Below are positions 34,601 to 42,730 of a stretch of 64,000 bases of DNA, piece after piece. Origin of the DNA: Neorhizobium vignae (GTDB taxonomy: Bacteria > Pseudomonadota > Alphaproteobacteria > Rhizobiales > Rhizobiaceae); NCBI RefSeq assembly GCF_000732195.1, contig NZ_JNNU01000002.1, forward strand, positions 496,001-560,000. The letters run 5' to 3'. The notes under the pieces were generated by a model. It did not search any database and had not been told where the DNA came from. It worked only from the letters and a program-made list of their open reading frames with translations. The translations under genes were made by a program, and so were the position numbers. How positions within the stretch are numbered: the stretch's first letter is position 1; each line of letters begins with the position of its first letter.

Positions 34601-35235
34601 CCCGCGAGGATATCGCGGAGATGGGCTTCGACTGTGTTGTTTTCATTAAAGCTAGCGATCCGTCGAGCGCGCTCGTTCGGATAAGACGAGCTTTCTGCTC
34701 CGGGTTCGATCCCGATTAGCTGGATTGGATCGAGAAGCGCCTGCAATTCTGACTGAGTTTCTTCAGAGTTCAGCAAGCGGCCCGCACCATTCGCTGGGAT
34801 CGCAACTGTCAGGATAATGCTACCTTGCTTCACCGACACTGTGAGTATGTCCTTTGGAGATGCATCGATGACCGCAGCAATCGCCACCAGCAAGCGTTCC
34901 TTGTCCTTCTCGAAATCCTCTTTAGTTGTGTCCAGTTTCAGAGTGACAAGCTGCTTCGGCCCGAAATCGCTGGGTACACCCTTGTATCTGGCCACCCAAG
35001 GGAGTGCTTTGTAGTCCTTGAGCGTCTTTTGATCCCAGTTTTCGTCATGAGATCGAGTATGGCACAGGCTGCATAGAACCAATAGGTTCTCAAACGAATG
35101 ATCTTTGGTGGCGGACCAAGGTACGATGTGAGCCTTCTCCAACGACACGTGTTCTCCGCAGACGCAGCAACGATGTCCGCATTCGACCATGAGTTTTCGC
35201 TGGATGTCCATTGGGACAGGCGGGCGCGTCGTCAT
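31693..35235 (-). CDS. hsdR: Type I restriction subunit HsdR with N-terminal HNH module
   Basis: A 1180-residue protein. Residues 18-66 form an HNH zinc finger nuclease (CCVC, His 36 in EKAHIVPW, Asn 50, CSLCH). About residues 105-172 form a small alpha/beta domain with VKQGSIILTVAIP, like effector-associated domains. From about 196 a normal HsdR follows: FNENNTVEAHL, PD-(D/E)XK (RADLVMLVNGLPLVLIEAKTP), Walker A HFQGSGKSLLM, VLVDEAHRTQ, FGLTGTPI and TGFDAPILQTMYLDKPL. The start at 35235 was chosen for GGAAGGCAACTGC and for its ATGA overlap with a short upstream frame. It is the last gene of the operon hsdM-hsdM-hsdS-(hsdR fragment)-hsdR. An HNH-HsdR fusion is unusual. Confidence 0.88.
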   Translation of the reverse strand: MTTRPPVPMDIQRKLMVECGHRCCVCGEHVSLEKAHIVPWSATKDHSFENLLVLCSLCHTRSHDENWDQKTLKDYKALPWVARYKGVPSDFGPKQLVTLKLDTTKEDFEKDKERLLVAIAAVIDASPKDILTVSVKQGSIILTVAIPANGAGRLLNSEETQSELQALLDPIQLIGIEPGAESSSYPNERARRIASFNENNTVEAHLRDILAGPSSHRPRDLSPGLARAGNRIVGLGWHYVAPADLPRQPQEVLVEPDLRDALIRLNPDIAANPGRADDVLYRLRAIVMSARSDGLVKANEEFAAWLLGERSMPFGADGEHVTIRLIDFEDIEQNSFVVTQQFTIRAGKTEKRADLVMLVNGLPLVLIEAKTPVRSSQSWLDAALQVHDDYERNVPELFVPNVFSVATDGKEFRYGSVRMPVDMWGPWRDGDGPQTMGAVEKAAASMLPPAMVLDMLDSFTAFATQKGKHRIKIIARYQQVEGVNKIVARVVAGQPRKGLIWHFQGSGKSLLMLFAARKLRLHPALKNPTVLIVVDRIDLDSQIAGTFYAADMANMVRTESRKDLADLLAKDARKVVITTIHKFAEAGGVLNERDNIVVLVDEAHRTQEGDLGRKMREALPNAFLFGLTGTPINRADKNTFYAFGGETDVGGYMSRYGLNDSIRDGATKELHFEPRLVNLHIDQKAIEEAYAELTQGLTDEDRDRLGKAAAKISILVKAPDRIRAICADIAKHFQEKVAPNGFGAQVVTFDRESCLLYKQELDKLLPPEVSDVVISVNSGEPEYAAYKRDRDAEEKLLDRFRDPKDPLKIIIVTSKLLTGFDAPILQTMYLDKPLRDHTLLQAICRTNRPYGEQKTHGLIVDYLGIFDDVAQALKFDEEGVQKAVSNIAELINALPTALQKCLAYFAGVDRSLAGYEGLIAAQECIPNNELRDAFAADFSVLARIWEALSPDPVLTKYETDYRWLAQVYESLKPSSGTGRLLWHRLGAKTIELIHENVHVDAVRDDLDTLVLDAELLEAVLGNPDPEKKAKEISVKLAGRLRKHAGNPKFKALGERLEDLRNRHQQGLLLSIDFLKELLALAKDVVKIERETPEEEDIDRGKAALTALFDEVRNGDTPVMVKRVVDDIDEIVRAVRFDGWQATHAGEREVKKALRQTLFRYKLHQDAELFEKAYGYIREYY
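34505..34536. repeat. Direct repeat copy inside fused hsdR
   Basis: A 32-bp stretch matches 35292-35323 with two mismatches. It encodes the GLGWHYVAPAD part of the HsdR N-terminus in the fused gene, and marks the likely recombination joint that duplicated the segment. Confidence 0.75.
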
Positions 35236-35444
35236 TGCAGTTGCCTTCCCCGGCCAACTGTCGAGCCTAGTCGAAAGCAGAAGAGGTAGTGCTCGGCGGG
35301 GGCGATGTAATGCCACCCGAGGCCCGCGATCCTGCTGCCCGTACGGGCGGGGCTGATGAAGAGTTGCGCCAGGCGGGCCGAGGCGGCGTCCGCAAGAAGG
35401 TTGCGCAGATGAGTTTCGACCATGTTGGACCCGTTAAACGACAT
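35232..35444 (-). pseudogene. Orphan HsdR N-terminal fragment (70 residues), coupled to HNH-hsdR
   Basis: The frame starts MSFNGSNMVETHL and runs through GSRIAGLGWHYIAPAE, which aligns with residues 195-245 of the fused HsdR (SFNENNTVEAHLRDIL... GLGWHYVAPAD), then departs into unrelated sequence and stops. The stop overlaps the HNH-hsdR start as ATGA, and the start overlaps the end of hsdS. It is the original start of hsdR, displaced when the HNH-plus-N-terminus module was inserted. It may now serve only as a translational coupler. Confidence 0.85.
35292..35323. repeat. Direct repeat copy in hsdR fragment
   Basis: Partner of 34505-34536 (30 of 32 bases identical), the last strongly similar stretch before the fragment diverges from the fused gene. 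Confidence 0.75.
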
Positions 35445-36633
35445 CCGCAAACTCAGCCTCAACAATGCGCTTCATGACTGCACGTAACTCAGCAATCCTT
35501 TTGGAGAGACGATCTCCTTGACGACGGATTTCCTGATAGGCTTGAAGCCAATTTCTTTGCTCAATTACAGGTACGGCGGGAACTAAAAACGCTGAAACCT
35601 GTGCCTTGTTTATCGAGGCAAGGTTGCTCGAGCGCTTTGCACATTTGCGAAAATAGGACTTCCCGTAAACACTACGAGCAATCGCAGCCAAAAACCACGG
35701 ATCCAGAATACCAATGTCAGTGCGGACAGCAAAAACATGATTCTGGTGAAGGCAGAGTGGAATTTCGGCCTGCCATACGGTTCCTCGGCCGAGCTTGTCC
35801 AAGTCACCGCCTTCAGTCATCAAGACATCGCCAGATTGAAGCGAATATCGTTGAACTCGATTATGCTCTACCGTGATTTCTTTTACTTCCGACAGGTCAA
35901 GGAAGCCGTCCTTTACATTCGCAACGCTCAGATAGGGTAGATTGATTGTGGCAGCGCCAGAAGGTTTACCCTTAGCGAGCCCCGTTCTGATCTCTGCAAT
36001 CAGGGCGAGCGGCCGCAGCTCGTAACCCTCCGGGTTGCTCCCATACTTCTCTCCGAATTTTGCAAGAAGCGATGCGGTTTCGAGTTGGTCCAATTTTGCA
36101 CGCGCATCCAGTAGTGCCTCAATGGCGCTGTGGGATGCCGTGAAAGCCTCCATCAACCGTGCCTGCTCCTGGACTGGCGGTAGCAGGAACTCTTCTGCTG
36201 CGAGTGCCTTCCAGTTGATCGTGGGCGACAGCGACCCAACAGAAATGCTTAAGGCCCGTTCCATGAACAGATCGCTCTGCATGAAGAAGGGCAGCAAATC
36301 AGGAAGCATCACGCCGGGCTTGGCGCGCAGCACCATGGCGTGCGCCGAACAGATGCCCTCGAAATCAGCCACCGCCACCTTGCGCTGATAGACCCTTCGC
36401 TTGCCGAAGATGATATCGCCTGGCTGGAACCGCAGCTTGGTCGACTCCACATCCGTGGGTTCGCCCCAGCGCCGGATGCGGAGGCTGTCGGGATCAACAT
36501 GCTCCAGACCGACATAGCGTTCCACCCCGGCCTCGGCAGGGTTGTCGACACGGTCGTTGATCTGCGTGGCGATCTCGTCAAAGCGCACGCGCGTCCACCC
36601 CGCCGGGAAACCCGGCCGCTCAAGCATCGGCAT
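35434..36633 (-). CDS. hsdS: Type I restriction specificity subunit HsdS
   Basis: A 399-residue HsdS with two target-recognition domains separated by helices. TRD1 covers about residues 10-150 (GEPTDVESTKLRFQPGDIIFGKRRVYQRKVA, LPPVQEQARLMEAF) and TRD2 about 200-370 (LPYLSVANVKDGFLDLSEVKE, SGDVLMTEGGDLDKLGRGTV, VPVIEQRNWL). The paired PGDIIFGK and GDVLMTEGG segments and the terminal helix-dimer segments are typical. It guides the M and R subunits to a bipartite target that cannot be deduced here. It overlaps hsdM (14 bp) and the hsdR fragment. Confidence 0.92.
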   Translation of the reverse strand: MPMLERPGFPAGWTRVRFDEIATQINDRVDNPAEAGVERYVGLEHVDPDSLRIRRWGEPTDVESTKLRFQPGDIIFGKRRVYQRKVAVADFEGICSAHAMVLRAKPGVMLPDLLPFFMQSDLFMERALSISVGSLSPTINWKALAAEEFLLPPVQEQARLMEAFTASHSAIEALLDARAKLDQLETASLLAKFGEKYGSNPEGYELRPLALIAEIRTGLAKGKPSGAATINLPYLSVANVKDGFLDLSEVKEITVEHNRVQRYSLQSGDVLMTEGGDLDKLGRGTVWQAEIPLCLHQNHVFAVRTDIGILDPWFLAAIARSVYGKSYFRKCAKRSSNLASINKAQVSAFLVPAVPVIEQRNWLQAYQEIRRQGDRLSKRIAELRAVMKRIVEAEFADVV

Positions 36634-38122
36634 CCTCCGCAGGCGTCAGGCCATCGAGCATGTCCACCAGCGCGTCCATGCCGGACCAGAACTCGCGCCT
36701 TTCCTCGTCAAACGCCGCCCAGGTCGTCGCCAGCGTGGCGCCCGCTTCCGACACCGCCGCCTTGGGCCGCTTTACATTGCGCGCAATCGACAGGTTGCCA
36801 TCGGCCGCCAGTACATCGGCCACGCTGGCAACCGAGGCGAAGCCGGGTTCATCGGCAAAGGCCTCATAAGCCGACAGGATTCGCGCCTGATGATCGGCGC
36901 GCAGGAAGCTTTGCGCCCGTTCACGTGAAATCTCTGCCACAGCATCGATGAACAGGATGCGCCCCCTGCGCGCATCAGGCTTGGTGGACCGGCAGATCAA
37001 CACACAGGCCTCCATCGGCGAGTTGTAGAACAGCCCCGGCCCCAGGCCCAGCACGCATTCCACCTGGTCGGATTCGACCAGCCTGCGCCGCATTTCCGCC
37101 TCTTCGTTGCGGAACAGCACGCCATGCGGAAACAGAATCGCGCAGCGCCCGGTCTTCGGGTGCATCGAAGACAGGATGTGCTGGAAGAAAGCGTAATCGG
37201 CCCGCCCTTGCGGCGGGGTGCCAAGAAAGTTGCGACCCCAGGCATCCTGCTGCCACGCGCCGCGGTTCCATTTTTTTATCGAATAGGGCGGGTTGGCGAG
37301 GACGATGTCGAAGGTGCGCAGCCGGTCGCCCTGCACGAAGGCGGGCGCGGCCAGCGTGTTGCCACTGGCGATGTGGAAATCATCTACGCCATGGATTACC
37401 AAGTTCATCCGCGCGATAGCGGCGGTTATGGTGATCAGTTCCTGCCCGTAAATGCCGGTGGTGCGGATGTCGCCGCCGCGCCGCTTCACCTCGGCTAGGC
37501 ACGAGATCAGCATGCCGCCGGTGCCGCAGGTCGGGTCATAGATGCTTTCGCCCGGCTGGGGTTCCAGCATCTGCGCCATCAGATGAACGAGGGTTCGGTT
37601 GGTGTAGAACTCCTGCGCGGTGTGGCCGCTGTCGTCAGCGAACTTCTTGATGAGGTATTCGTAGCCGTTGCCGAGCTCATCCTCCGGCACGGCGGCAAGG
37701 GTCAGGTCGTGCTTCGAGAAGTGCTCGATCAGGTTCTTCAGCGTGCTGTCGGGCATCTGGGCCTTGTCGGTCCAGTTTGCATTGCCGAAGACGCCTTGCA
37801 GGCGCTCGGGGTTGGCCGCCTCGATGGCCAGGAAGGCCGACAGAAGCGCTCGGCCGACATCGCGCGGTGCTGCACGCACGTCTTTCCAATGCGCGCCTTC
37901 GGGGATCACGAAGCGGTCGTTGGCCGTGTCAGTGGCATAGCCCTCGTCCCCGGTTTCATCGAGCGCCTGCTGGTAATCCTCATCCCAGACGTTAGACAGG
38001 CGTTTGAAGAACAGCAGAGGGAAGATGTACTGCTTATAGTCGCTGGCATCAACCAGCCCGCGCAGCAGCGTGGCGGCACCCCAGAGATAGCTTTCAAGCT
38101 CGCGTTGAGTCAGCGCGCTCAT
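36620..38122 (-). CDS. hsdM: Type I DNA methyltransferase subunit HsdM (second copy)
   Basis: A 500-residue N6-adenine methyltransferase subunit. The N-terminal HsdM domain (LTQRELESYLWGAATLLRGLV, YIFPLLFFKRLSNVWDE) is followed by the AdoMet motif YDPTCGTGGML and the catalytic NPPY in DIVLANPPYSIKKWN. Both active-site motifs look intact. It starts at 38122 within an ATGA overlap with the other hsdM. It is clearly homologous to that gene but diverged along its length, so it is not a recent duplication. Confidence 0.92.
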   Translation of the reverse strand: MSALTQRELESYLWGAATLLRGLVDASDYKQYIFPLLFFKRLSNVWDEDYQQALDETGDEGYATDTANDRFVIPEGAHWKDVRAAPRDVGRALLSAFLAIEAANPERLQGVFGNANWTDKAQMPDSTLKNLIEHFSKHDLTLAAVPEDELGNGYEYLIKKFADDSGHTAQEFYTNRTLVHLMAQMLEPQPGESIYDPTCGTGGMLISCLAEVKRRGGDIRTTGIYGQELITITAAIARMNLVIHGVDDFHIASGNTLAAPAFVQGDRLRTFDIVLANPPYSIKKWNRGAWQQDAWGRNFLGTPPQGRADYAFFQHILSSMHPKTGRCAILFPHGVLFRNEEAEMRRRLVESDQVECVLGLGPGLFYNSPMEACVLICRSTKPDARRGRILFIDAVAEISRERAQSFLRADHQARILSAYEAFADEPGFASVASVADVLAADGNLSIARNVKRPKAAVSEAGATLATTWAAFDEERREFWSGMDALVDMLDGLTPAEDADA

Positions 38123-39630
38123 TGCAGCCACCCTCCTTCGGTCAGAACCTTACCCAGGTGGTCTTCGGCGGCGCGCGCATCGATCAGCGCTGTTTTGAAT
38201 GCATCGACGGCCTCGGCCAACGGCGGGATGTCCTGCCCGATGGGCGGCGGGACGTAGCGCGAGATGTTCAGCGTCCAGCCTTCCTTCTTGATCTCATCGA
38301 GGGTCGCGACTTTGGCGCGATCTTCGCCGTCTTCGAAGGCGTGGTACCAGGCGACGATCTGGTCGCTGTGATCCTGGTCCAGGAAGTTCTGCGCCCGGCC
38401 TTTGCGGAACAGGCTGGACGCATCGATGATCAGGACCTTGTTCTTGCGCTCGGCCGGTTTCTGGCGGCGTAGGATCACCACGCATCCCGCGAGCTGGGTA
38501 CCGTAAAACAGGTTCGGTGCAAGACCGATGACCGCCTCGACCATATCCCGTTCAAGCAGAGCCTGCCGGATAGAGCCTTCAGCAGATTTTCGAAACAATG
38601 CTCCCTGTGGCAGGACAACGGCCATACGACTGTTTCCTGATGATGCCATCGAAGCGATCATATGCTGAACGAAGGCGTAGTCGCCGTAGCTCTCAGGCGG
38701 GATGCCGTACTGGGCGCGGCCCCACGGATCTGCCTCCCATAGATCACGCCCCCATTCCTTTAGAGAAAACGGTGGGTTCGCGATGACGCAGTCGAAAGTA
38801 GCGAGGCCGCCCGTGCTTGAATCAGTGAAAGCCGGAGTTCGCAATGTGTCCTCACGAGCGACCTGAAAATCCTCTATTCCATGAAGGACAAGGTTCATTC
38901 TCGCAATGGCCGCGGTAGTCAGATTCCTTTCCTGGCCGTAGATCTTGCCGTAGAACGTACGCGGGTCGCCGCCGTTGCGCATCACGTGCTCTATCGCTCC
39001 GAGCAGCATACCGCCTGTACCGCAAGCGGGATCGTAAATGCTCTCCCCTTCCTTAGGTTCGAGAATCTCGACCATCATGCGCACGACGCCCCGAGGCGTG
39101 TAGAACTCACCAGCCTTGTTCCGTCTTGTGACGTCGGCGAATTTCCCGACGAGGTACTCGTAGGCGTCACCTAAGAGGTCGGCACTCACAGCCTTGTTGC
39201 CGAGCTGGATCTCTGTGAATCCTTCGATCAGATCCTTAAGAAGCTCATCGCTGAATTTTTCTTTGTTACCCCAATCCGCTGACCCAAAGACCCGGAAGAG
39301 TGTGTCCGGGTTGGCCCGTTCAATTTCCTGCATCGCCTTTTGCAAAGCCGTGCCGACGTTGGAAGCCACGCTCCGCAAATCCTTCCAATGGCAGCCGTCC
39401 GGAAGTACGAATCGATGCACCTCCGGAAACTGAGAGGGATCAACGTCGCCATAGACCTCCCTTGCCTCCGCCAACTCTTCATCCCAAACGTCCGAAATTC
39501 GCTTAAAGAACAGCAGGGGGAGGATGTAACCTTTCCAATCGGTTCGGTCGACGGCGGATCCGCGCAACGTGTTCGCTGCGTCCCAAAGGGCAGATTTCAG
39601 TTCCTGTACACTCACGTATTCAATGCTCAC
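38119..39630 (-). CDS. hsdM: Type I DNA methyltransferase subunit HsdM (first copy)
   Basis: A 503-residue HsdM starting at GTG (39630). It has the N-terminal domain (VQELKSALWDAANTLRGSAV, YILPLLFFKRISDVWDEEL), AdoMet motif YDPACGTGGMLLG and catalytic NPPF in DCVIANPPFSLKEWG, all intact. It heads the operon hsdM-hsdM-hsdS-hsdR. Two complete, different HsdM genes before one hsdS is unusual, since classical type I methylases use two copies of one HsdM. The pair could form a mixed M dimer. Confidence 0.92.
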   Translation of the reverse strand: MSIEYVSVQELKSALWDAANTLRGSAVDRTDWKGYILPLLFFKRISDVWDEELAEAREVYGDVDPSQFPEVHRFVLPDGCHWKDLRSVASNVGTALQKAMQEIERANPDTLFRVFGSADWGNKEKFSDELLKDLIEGFTEIQLGNKAVSADLLGDAYEYLVGKFADVTRRNKAGEFYTPRGVVRMMVEILEPKEGESIYDPACGTGGMLLGAIEHVMRNGGDPRTFYGKIYGQERNLTTAAIARMNLVLHGIEDFQVAREDTLRTPAFTDSSTGGLATFDCVIANPPFSLKEWGRDLWEADPWGRAQYGIPPESYGDYAFVQHMIASMASSGNSRMAVVLPQGALFRKSAEGSIRQALLERDMVEAVIGLAPNLFYGTQLAGCVVILRRQKPAERKNKVLIIDASSLFRKGRAQNFLDQDHSDQIVAWYHAFEDGEDRAKVATLDEIKKEGWTLNISRYVPPPIGQDIPPLAEAVDAFKTALIDARAAEDHLGKVLTEGGWLQ

Positions 39631-39816
39631 GGGCTCAATATCAGCTCAGACTTTCAACTCATATTTAACCGGCGATGTCTTGCCCAGTCCTTTCGTGAAC
39701 TGATCGATATCTGCCTGATGCTCAGAGTGCGTCGAAGCTCGCATGTTTGACGGGTCAGAAGGACTTTGTACTGAAGAGAAACGCTGTGGGAAAAGGCCGG
39801 AAAGGACGAGTGCCGA

Positions 39817-40137
39817 CTACTCGGGTTTCTCCTTAGGAGGCACGTTGAGGCCGAGTAGATTGGCAACACGAAGATTTTGTTGAATATCGTCAGCCAAGGC
39901 TCGCTCCAGGGATTCACACAGATAAGAAGCGTGCGAGCCGGCATCACCACGTAGATCTTCTAAATCTTGAAGCAAATCTGCCAAGGTCACCCGCATTGCA
40001 TGGCCGCATGAAATCTCGGTCTGGATTGCTAGGGTAAGGTTGCGGGAACGAAGTCGTTCCTGATCTACATCAAGCGTTTTGGACACGATTAGCTCCCGAG
40101 TTGATTGCAGAGGCTGAAGCTCTCGATGCGGGAGCAT
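39817..40137 (-). CDS. Small hypothetical protein upstream of hsdM
   Basis: A 106-residue protein with no recognised domain, supported by a strong GGGAGGCTACCTTT ribosome site. The centre (RVTLADLLQDLEDLRGDAGSHASYLCESLERALADDI) is helical and acidic. It lies 186 bp upstream of the hsdM-hsdM-hsdS-hsdR operon on the same strand, and could be an unrecognised regulator or part of that unit. Confidence 0.65.
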   Translation of the reverse strand: MLPHRELQPLQSTRELIVSKTLDVDQERLRSRNLTLAIQTEISCGHAMRVTLADLLQDLEDLRGDAGSHASYLCESLERALADDIQQNLRVANLLGLNVPPKEKPE

Positions 40138-40268
40138 AAAGGTAGCCTCCCTTCTGCATCGTGAAGGGGGAAGAAGTTTCCTTTTTGCGCCGAGAGAATG
40201 GCAAGTGCATCACATCGGAACGCCAGGGACCTCAGACGCCGCCACCACCACGCATCAGACCATCGAAA

Positions 40269-40288
40269 ACCGTCAATCTACTGACGGT
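40269..40288. repeat. 7-bp inverted repeat, 6-bp spacer
   Basis: ACCGTCA and TGACGGT arms, in the short gap between the 106-residue gene and a possible small plus-strand ORF. Possible operator or terminator stem; no T-run follows. Confidence 0.35.
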
Positions 40289-40304
40289 GTGAATCGGGTT
40301 CACT

Positions 40305-40493
40305 ATGCTCAACACGGATGATCCATCCTCATGGTTCGACCGCCTGGTCGAAGTCAGTGGAGCCGATCTCTTCAGGGCCATTGAGGAAGTCGAAAAGCTG
40401 GTCGTCATGGCTGGTCCCCTTCTAGCCGTCCGCGAACCCCACTCGCTTCCTGCTGATCAAGCAGGTCCGGAGGAGGGATTCGGGCGAGTTTAA
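40305..40493 (+). CDS. Possible small protein (62 residues)
   Basis: An open frame, MLNTDDPSSWFDRLVEVSGA..., with no recognised domain and no clear ribosome site, overlapping the opposite-strand 40422-40700 frame at its 3' end. Only one of the two overlapping frames may be real; this one is the weaker. Confidence 0.3.
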   Translation: MLNTDDPSSWFDRLVEVSGADLFRAIEEVEKLVVMAGPLLAVREPHSLPADQAGPEEGFGRV

Positions 40494-40700
40494 GAGGTCG
40501 ATCATAGTCGTGATTTCAGGCATCCTGAGCACGAATTCATATATGCCCAAGCGGCCCAGCGGTTCGCCCGCGGGGTCCATTAGCCGGAATGCTTCGCGAT
40601 AATCTGACGCTGCTGCTTCCGACAACGCCAGTGTCGCAAAAAAATGCATGCCAATATTGGACCCAGATATCACCTCATGGCCATAAACGGTGAATTCCAT
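40422..40700 (-). CDS. Small hypothetical protein downstream of the AAA+ protease
   Basis: A 92-residue protein, MEFTVYGHEVISGSNIGMHFFATLAL..., predicted alpha/beta. No known family. It starts 64 bp after the AAA+ protease stop and reads the same way, so it probably belongs to that operon. A 98-residue form starting at 40718 is also possible. Confidence 0.5.
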   Translation of the reverse strand: MEFTVYGHEVISGSNIGMHFFATLALSEAAASDYREAFRLMDPAGEPLGRLGIYEFVLRMPEITTMIDLLNSPESLLRTCLISRKRVGFADG

Positions 40701-40764
40701 CCTGCAGTCGCCTTTCAACTGGCGTGTCGAGGCACGCGAATCTTACCGCGATGGGTTCCCACCT

Positions 40765-42624
40765 TCAAATTTTATCGATCGTCATCTGTCGGTCGACGAC
40801 GAGTTCGGCTGCTAGCCGCATCAGCCGAGTCTTTTCCTTCGTTAAGAGATCCTTGGTCGCTCGATATTCCCGAGCAAGGATATTATCGACTTCGGCGCGC
40901 ATCTCGGGCGTAGGGAGAAAAGATCCATCGACGCGATCGGCACTCACCTGGTAGCGGAGCCACTTTCCAAGGCCATAGCTCCCCACCAAGCGATAGGCCA
41001 GCCGGGTCGCCTGGTCGAGATCGCTGCCCTCGAAACCGCCGGCTCCGATCGACCTACCGCCGAACACCACCTCCTCGGCAGCGGTGCCTCCGAGCATAAT
41101 GCGAATCCTTGCCAGCAGGTCCTTGTCGACTGGCAGCGCCGTGTTCCGCATCTGGTAATGGACACGTCCGCCGTCCTGAACGGGCTCACCTTCGATCATA
41201 TGGGACTCCACCCTTATGTTGATCACGTCCGCCATCCCCGACGCCATCGTCATCAGCGCGTGACCGACCTCGTGCACGCAGATCCGGTGAACGACCGTTT
41301 CCGGCAGCGGGATCTTCGCTGGAAGGCTCGCCTTGACGTCCTGAATGCTGACGACGCCCTGCCGAATCCTTGCTACCCGCTTTGCGGCCCGCGCAAGCCT
41401 TTCCAGGTCGGCAGGCGTCGCGAGTCTTAGGTTGTCGGTGACCTGACGGAGATCCGTTGCCGATAGGGAATGATTGACATGATAGGCCAAAATCTCGGCG
41501 CGCTCCTCCTCTTCCGGAAGATCGAGATAGACGTGCTTCTCCAGCCGGCCTGACCTCTGAATTGCGTTGTCGATCAGGTGTCCATAGTTCGTCGCCCCGA
41601 CAATGATTGTTCCAGGCTTCTCGAGCGCATGCGTCGTCAGATCAAGAAACCTGCCGATCACGTTGCCCTCGTAGAACGCGTGGTCTCCGCGCATAGTCGA
41701 GCGATCGCCGATCGCGTCCAGTTCGTCTACGAGCAATACCGCGCCTCGACGGGATGTGGCGTCGGCAAAAGACGCGGACATTGCGGCCAGCATGTCGCCT
41801 AGGTAGCCTTTATTGGAGCCCTGCCAGGCGCCGACCGACGTCGAAACAAGGTCGAATCCTAGTTCGTTAGCTAGTGCGGTCGCGAACAGGGTCTTGCCAG
41901 TTCCGGGCGGGCCAACTAGCAGGATCCCTCTATCGACGTCTGACCAGGGAAGCCTACCTTCCCGCCAGTCTGCCACGTCCTGCTTTATAGCACCAACCCA
42001 GTTGCGAGCGGGTCCATACCCTGGGAGATCGGAAAGCTTAGGAGAACGGTCCGCTGTCGAAACGGGCTTTTCGAGGCCGGCCAGGTCGAGACCCTCCAAC
42101 GATTTCCTGGCTGTGAGACCGATCAGGATCTCCGCCGGCTGCCGTGCGATTGCTTCTGCAAGCGGCATGTCGATTTGCCCTAAGCCCAGTACCCTTCGCG
42201 CGGCGATGACGTGCTTGGCTGTCGGCGCATTTACTTCCACGATCACATCTGCAGCTAACTGAAGGGAATGCCTCACGCCCTCCAGCGCCGTTGCGAGGTA
42301 GATAACCTGATGTTCGGGACGGAAAACTGTGAAGTCCTCGACGCCTTTGCCGGCTGTGCGACGCAGCGACTCTCCGATGATGTATACCGGCCGACGGAAG
42401 TCGTCATAGTACGAACGGTCCCGGCCGCCGGTCATCATGACCGTCGCCGCCGATTTTGCGTGCCAAATCCATTCTTTATCGACAAGGCATACAATGATCC
42501 CCGCAGCGTTGTTCTTGAACTGATCCGTCCCGCGAAGCGCGTGCCGAAGAGAGCAAAGCATGAGGAACTTCGGAACGTTTCTACTGGTCTCCAAGAAGAC
42601 CTTATTGTCGAGGCGGTGATGCAT
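40765..42624 (-). CDS. FtsH-like AAA+ zinc metalloprotease, apparently soluble
   Basis: A 619-residue AAA+ protease of the FtsH/M41 type. It shows Walker A LLVGPPGTGKTLFA (about residue 240), Walker B VLLVDELDAIGDR, second-region-of-homology Arg finger IQRSGRLEKHVYLDLP, zinc site CVHEVGHAL (HExGH, about 450) and the third-ligand segment GSDLDQATRLAYRLVGSYGL. The N-terminal ~200 residues have no membrane helix, unlike true FtsH, and hold an unfamiliar domain (VDKEWIWHAKSAATVMM). It is divergent from an Xre regulator around a perfect palindrome. The role is likely regulated proteolysis in the element: a toxin, an antitoxin-remover or a defence effector. Confidence 0.82.
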   Translation of the reverse strand: MHHRLDNKVFLETSRNVPKFLMLCSLRHALRGTDQFKNNAAGIIVCLVDKEWIWHAKSAATVMMTGGRDRSYYDDFRRPVYIIGESLRRTAGKGVEDFTVFRPEHQVIYLATALEGVRHSLQLAADVIVEVNAPTAKHVIAARRVLGLGQIDMPLAEAIARQPAEILIGLTARKSLEGLDLAGLEKPVSTADRSPKLSDLPGYGPARNWVGAIKQDVADWREGRLPWSDVDRGILLVGPPGTGKTLFATALANELGFDLVSTSVGAWQGSNKGYLGDMLAAMSASFADATSRRGAVLLVDELDAIGDRSTMRGDHAFYEGNVIGRFLDLTTHALEKPGTIIVGATNYGHLIDNAIQRSGRLEKHVYLDLPEEEERAEILAYHVNHSLSATDLRQVTDNLRLATPADLERLARAAKRVARIRQGVVSIQDVKASLPAKIPLPETVVHRICVHEVGHALMTMASGMADVINIRVESHMIEGEPVQDGGRVHYQMRNTALPVDKDLLARIRIMLGGTAAEEVVFGGRSIGAGGFEGSDLDQATRLAYRLVGSYGLGKWLRYQVSADRVDGSFLPTPEMRAEVDNILAREYRATKDLLTKEKTRLMRLAAELVVDRQMTIDKI

Positions 42625-42730
42625 TCAAACCGCCCCTGCCGCCTGGAGCCCGTTCACAATCGGCAGACTGATTCGGGATGCAAAGAACGTCTGGGAGATG
42701 AAACAGGAAGGATTCAGCACGATTAAAACT

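Noticed and set aside
34510..35444. Frameshift or sequencing error as the cause of the split hsdR N-terminus
   Set aside because: The two N-terminal copies differ in sequence and are separated by a full HNH module, so a simple base error cannot explain them.
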